A stretch of 64,000 nucleotides of DNA. Source: Welwitschia mirabilis. Its lineage: Eukaryota > Gnetophyta > Gnetopsida > Welwitschiales. The notes under the pieces are model-generated. The model saw only the letters and a program-made list of their open reading frames with translations, searched no databases and was not told where the DNA came from. Below are positions 59,426 to 64,000 of this stretch, piece by piece. How positions within the stretch are numbered: position 1 is the stretch's first letter; each line of letters starts with the position of its first letter. The translations under genes were made by a program, and so were the position numbers. Location: the NCBI GenBank assembly GCA_051453625.1, contig JBOZIK010000001.1, forward strand, positions 142,151,687-142,215,686. Direction: 5' to 3'.

Positions 59426-61212
59426 GCCTAGGTTGTGATTTGATTAGATATAATTGCTATTAAGTTGTTATAAATTTATTAAGAAAATAAATTTAGATTC
59501 TTGAGAGCATCTACAAATTTTAAAGGATCCTTTATTTTTAGAGTCAGTGAAATTTCCAAAAGGAATATTAAGTAGATAAAAAATAATGTGATAAAGAAGA
59601 CGTTCTGTTTTAATTTCTTACTCTGACAATCAGTGATGATGATAACAAATAAGAACATAAACATTATAGTAAAGAATTATAAGAAGCCATTTCATTTTTA
59701 TTTTTTACTTTACTAAGGAATAACTATAGTTTATTTACTCATGCATTGTGATGGTCTAGTTAAACTTACAAAAACCTCTAAAAGTGGAGGAATAATTGTT
59801 GTGTATACTAATTGTTCTAGATTCAATCTAGGCTAGTGACATTAGTGAGCCCTTATACTAGGAACAATGATTTCAGTCATTATTTTATAATATAAAATGA
59901 TGAGAAAGAGGAACAAATGTATATACACATGTAAAGAATATTTATGAACATTGTACAAATTCTATTTTTCCTTCTTAGCAAATGTTGAGAAGAAGTATAT
60001 AAAGATTACATCCAAAACCTTAATGCAATTATAATAAAGATGCAAGTGATTTTTTAAAGAAAATATTATTTTCTATTATTTCATTGTATTTAAATTCTAT
60101 AGTCTCTTTAATTCATGAAATGATTGTACACCTTTATGATTCATTACTAAAAATAACCACTGAAAATAACTCACTAAAAATAATTACTAAATGTAATGAT
60201 GTATTTTACATTTCTTTATCTCTTGTAACTCCATCATCCATTAGAAATATTTTTACTTAATGAGGAAAAAAAAATTTAATAATGATCCTAAGGCTTTTAG
60301 TGCTTTTAAAATTTGTAAAACTTATCAAATAAACATTAGTGGCTGAGGTTTGCAACATTCTCACATGGATTTAAAGAAAAATCACTTTATTATTATAAGC
60401 CTCTTAAGTGTGTGCATTTATTTTGGCTTTTGCAAAGGCTAAAAGCCACACACACTTTATTAATAATGAATTCCACTTGGATTTCCATACATGAATCACT
60501 TTAATTTATATGTATGACCAATTTAAACTATTATATGATGTGTACAGGTATACAATAAAATGTCTAAATCTATTAAAAAAGGCATGATTTCTTTAGAAAC
60601 ATGGAATGTTTGAAAGAAACGTAATAAGGTGGAATTATCTCTAATCTAAAATATCTTGTAATTATTGTAAGATCTTGTGAATGCTCTTAATAAGCTATTT
60701 AGATCCATGAGTTTTCTATTAAACTTAAGCTTGCGTGAAGTAGTCTTTTTATTTCTAATACACTAGTTAGTCTTTATGTAGACTTTATAAGAATTAAACC
60801 TGCATATAAAGTATTTACTTTAGTATCTAAGCTTGAAATTATTAACTAAAATGTAATGATTTATAGATGTTATCATTGTGATAGGAATTGAGATGTTCAA
60901 ATGTTATCTCAAAAAATGGTTTCTTCTATTTTTGTATAGATCCCTTCTTGTGCTAGCTTGGATTCTTTAAATCATAGGAAGAAGGTACATGATTGAGTTG
61001 TAAATTTTGTATTGAGACATGTCTTATAGTAGAAAATGCTCTTATCTCTATGCATTTTAAAATTAAATTGATTAAGGATTCAAATAAATTATTTAAAAAA
61101 AGGGCTAAAATAGATATAGTTTTATGAAAGGCCATGTTATGGGGATATAATAAAAAGAATAGAATTAAAGATGGTTTTAACATTATCATGAAATACATTG
61201 GGTAATTGTAGA

Positions 61213-64000
61213 GATAGATAATATTAATAAGTCTTGCATTCTCTCATCCTACAAGGGTCTAGAAATCGTGGAGTGAGAAAAGTAGTTACATGAACATGCA
61301 AAGGTTACTGGATTTAAGTCTCATAACTTTGTATAAGATTGTCTTATAACTATGTATGGAGATGTTAGAGAGGGATTAAAGAAAAAGGAAAAAAGGGGGA
61401 TAAAAACAAAGGAAAAAAAGTCTTTGCAATGTTGCCTTGAAAGGTTCTTTATTATTAAATGAAATATAAAATCATTATCATATTTCACATTTAATTATTA
61501 AGAAGAAAATAAACATACAAAATTAAGATAAAGTATAACATATAATGAAAGACAAACATAAATGATAGATATAAGAATTTTTATTTGAATAACTTAAGAC
61601 CTACTTTTCATTATTAGAAACAAGTATGTTACATTTTCTGGGTTTAAGTATCTTACTAGGCTAATGATGTCCATCTATAGTGTTATATTAAAGATATTTA
61701 AAAAATAAGAAATAGAAGGAGATTATTAATAAGAAAATGTAATATCCCATAGTGTGGAAAAAATTTGTTCTATTAAGAATATATTACTTAAATATGAAAA
61801 ATCCATGTTCAGGTGGGTATGAAAGTGATTTTTCATATGGTTCATATTTCAAAAAGGAATGTATAATAAATTTACACAACAAAGTCTATTTTCGCTATAT
61901 ATGCTTTTTGAGTTAAATTTTGGGTTCATTTTTAAGTTCCTTTTGGATTATAGCATGTGAAAGTAGTATTTGTATGCATATTATTGTGCTTTAATCTAAT
62001 AAATAAAAATATTAATAGAAAAAGAGATAAAGCAAAGAATAAAAGTCACTGTACTAAAGATCAAAGTGAAGATGCCAATTATTTGGAGAAAATACATCAT
62101 GCATCCTTCCGAAATAGAGACTACTAAACATCTTATTCTAGCTCTTATGAAAAGGAAAGACATATATATCATTATTTACCTTCATGAATGAATTTTAATG
62201 TTCATTTACTTACATTAATTAGATCGAGCAAGTTCACTGTACCTTATTTTTCTATTTCACTATTATATTTTTTAATGTTTAGACTTAATATGCATATCTA
62301 CTTATTAATATATTATAAATAGAAATATGTTAAAAATAAAATTATGAAATCCTATTAGAAGCAATTAAATGTTTAAAGTAAAATTAGACATGGAACATAT
62401 GTTATATGCATACTCTTGTTGCCTTCATTTATAAATGATAAATTGACAATGATAGGAATATTCGTGATAGTAAGCATTTTTCCTGCTTAAGGTTTGAGTT
62501 TCATTTCCATTGTATATAGTTTATACTAGGTAGCCTTATAAGATTAAATATATGTTTATGGTAGAAAATTTTCTATCCTAAGAAATTAAATACTAAAAAT
62601 AACTTACTACTGATAGGATCGAGAACCCTAGAGGGGAGGTGAATAGGTTCTTTACAAAAACTTTAAGCTCAAAACAACTTAACAGAATCTAATCATAGAT
62701 TACATATAAATGAATANNNNNNNNNNNNNNNNNNNNNNNNNNNNNNNNNNNNNNNNNNNNNNNNNNNNNNNNNNNNNNNNNNNNNNNNNNNNNNNNNNNN
62801 NNNNNNNNNNNNNNNNTAGATCATATTAATAAGTCTTGCATTCTCTCATCCTACAAGGATCTACAAATCGTGGAGTGATAAAAGTAGTTACATCAGCATG
62901 CAAAGGTTATTGGATTTAAGTCTCATAACTTTGTACAAGATTGCCATATAACTATGTATGAAAATGTTAGATAGGGATTAAAGAAAAATAAAAAAAGGGG
63001 GAAAAAGAAAGGAAAAAATCTCTTTGCAATGTTGCCTCGAAAGAATCTTTATTATTGCAATGCAATGTAAAATCATTATCATATTTCATATTTAATTATC
63101 AAGAAGAAAATAAACATGCAAAATTAAGATAAAGTATCACATATAATGAAAGACAAACATAAATGGTAGATATAAGAATTTTCATTTGAATAACTTAAGA
63201 CCTACTTTTCATTATTGGAAATTAGTATGTTATATTTTCTATGTTTAAGTATCTTACTAGGCTGATGATGTCCATCTATAGTGTTATATGAAAGATATTT
63301 GAAAAATAAGACTTAAGATAGTAAGTTGTGAGAACTAAAAAATAGAAGGAGACTATTAATAAGAAAATGTAATATCCCATAGTGTAGAAAACATTTGTTC
63401 TATTAAGAATATATTACTCAAATATGAAAAATACATGTTCAGGTGGGCATGAAAGTGATTTTTCATATGATTCATATTTAAAAAAGTTACACAACAAAGT
63501 CTATTTTCTATATATATGCTTTTTGAGTTAAATTTTGGGTTTCATTTTTAAGTTCCTTTTGGATTTAGCATGTGAAAGTAATATTTGTATGCATATTATT
63601 GTGCTTTAATCTATCATTAAAAATATTGATAGAAAAAAAATAAAGCAAAGAACAAGAATCACTATACTAAAGATCAAAGTGAAGATGCCATTTATTTGAA
63701 TAAAATACATCATGCATCCTCTTGAAATAGAGACTACTAATCATCTTATTCTAGCTCTTATGAAAAGGAAAGGCATATATATCATTATTTACCCTCATGA
63801 ATGAATTTCAATGTCCATTTATTTGCATTGATTAGATCGAGCAAGTTTACTATACCTTATTATTCTATTTTACTGTTATATTTTTCAATGTTCAGACTTA
63901 ATATGCATATCTACTTATTAATATATTATAAATAGAAATATGGTAAAAATAAAATTATGAAATCCTATTAGAAGCAATTAAATGTTTCAAGTAAAATTAG
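61213..64000. repeat. Gap-flanking direct repeat 12 (62717-62816 N), at least 1.2 kb
   Basis: 61213-62400 or beyond is repeated at 62817-64000; the right copy continues past the window edge. Confidence 0.9.

Larger units (their letters stand above)
58323..59777. repeat. Gap-flanking direct repeat 11 (59027-59126 N), about 0.7 kb
   Basis: 58323-59026 is repeated at 59127-59777. The right copy has one fewer 53-bp LTR/PBS unit. Confidence 0.9.
58681..64000. other. AT-rich stretch without genes
   Basis: No ORF with coding character; short frames at 59479-59664 and 60953-61198 are hydrophobic, random-looking. A plus-strand TGTAATATCCCATAGTG preceded by a purine-rich run (AGAAGGAGATTATTAATAAG) at 61738, repeated at 63369, could be a 3' LTR start. 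A CTAGAGGGGAGGTGAATAGG motif at about 62630 resembles a recurrent plant repeat end. Confidence 0.4.

Noticed and set aside
60953-61198. 81-codon minus-strand ORF
   Set aside because: Hydrophobic low-complexity frame, no motif, and broken in the neighbouring repeat context.

Overview
This window is a transposon-only stretch of a large, AT-rich plant nuclear genome. I see degenerate Ty1/Copia and Ty3/Gypsy retrotransposons whose primer-binding sites match plant initiator-Met tRNA. I also see plant-type telomeric heptamers (TTTAGGG) and long gene-free AT-rich DNA. Nothing prokaryotic is present. The very low GC and the C-to-T / G-to-A style of decay would fit a large-genome seed plant with heavily methylated repeats. 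A gnetophyte such as Welwitschia, known for an unusually low GC, is one candidate, but the species is inference only. The only plausible non-transposon coding sequence is a 117-codon ORF at 6017-6370.

Layout. 1-2.7 kb: minus-strand Copia relic (A) with gag, protease, integrase pieces and a 5' LTR. 2.7-5.7 kb: AT-rich, nothing recognised. 5.8-6.7 kb: an LTR fragment of the Gypsy G1 family abutting the unknown ORF. 8.8-41.6 kb: an old plus-strand Copia (host H) split by nested insertions: Copia B (12448-17893, TSD CTCAT), a non-autonomous LTR element L (18195-29126, TSD TTTCC) and Copia C (32800-41260). Element L itself contains Gypsy G1 (18548-23656, TSD CCTCT), and G1 contains a 49-bp telomeric-repeat insertion with its own 17-bp target duplication. 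41.6-54 kb: AT-rich DNA around a minus-strand chromovirus-like Gypsy D (RT and integrase recognisable, about 45.8-51.2 kb). 54-64 kb: AT-rich, with only an LTR/PBS signature near 58.6 kb.

A second feature dominates the window. All eleven runs of exactly 100 N, and one 61-N run, have the same geometry: the sequence left of the gap is repeated, in the same orientation, right of the gap with roughly 5-8% difference. The repeats carry the same nested-insertion junctions and target-site duplications, and removing one copy restores a normal Copia length (about 5 kb for C). I read these as unmerged overlapping contigs from two diverged haplotypes or homologous regions, so perhaps a quarter of the window is counted twice. 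Other N runs (10, 42, 63, 81, 111, 135 and 805 bases) are ordinary gaps.

None of the retroelement ORFs is intact. Most stops fall at Gln or Trp codons, and several catalytic or zinc-binding residues are lost. The elements are therefore fossils, and the window is best read as layers of insertion, methylation-type decay and assembly redundancy.
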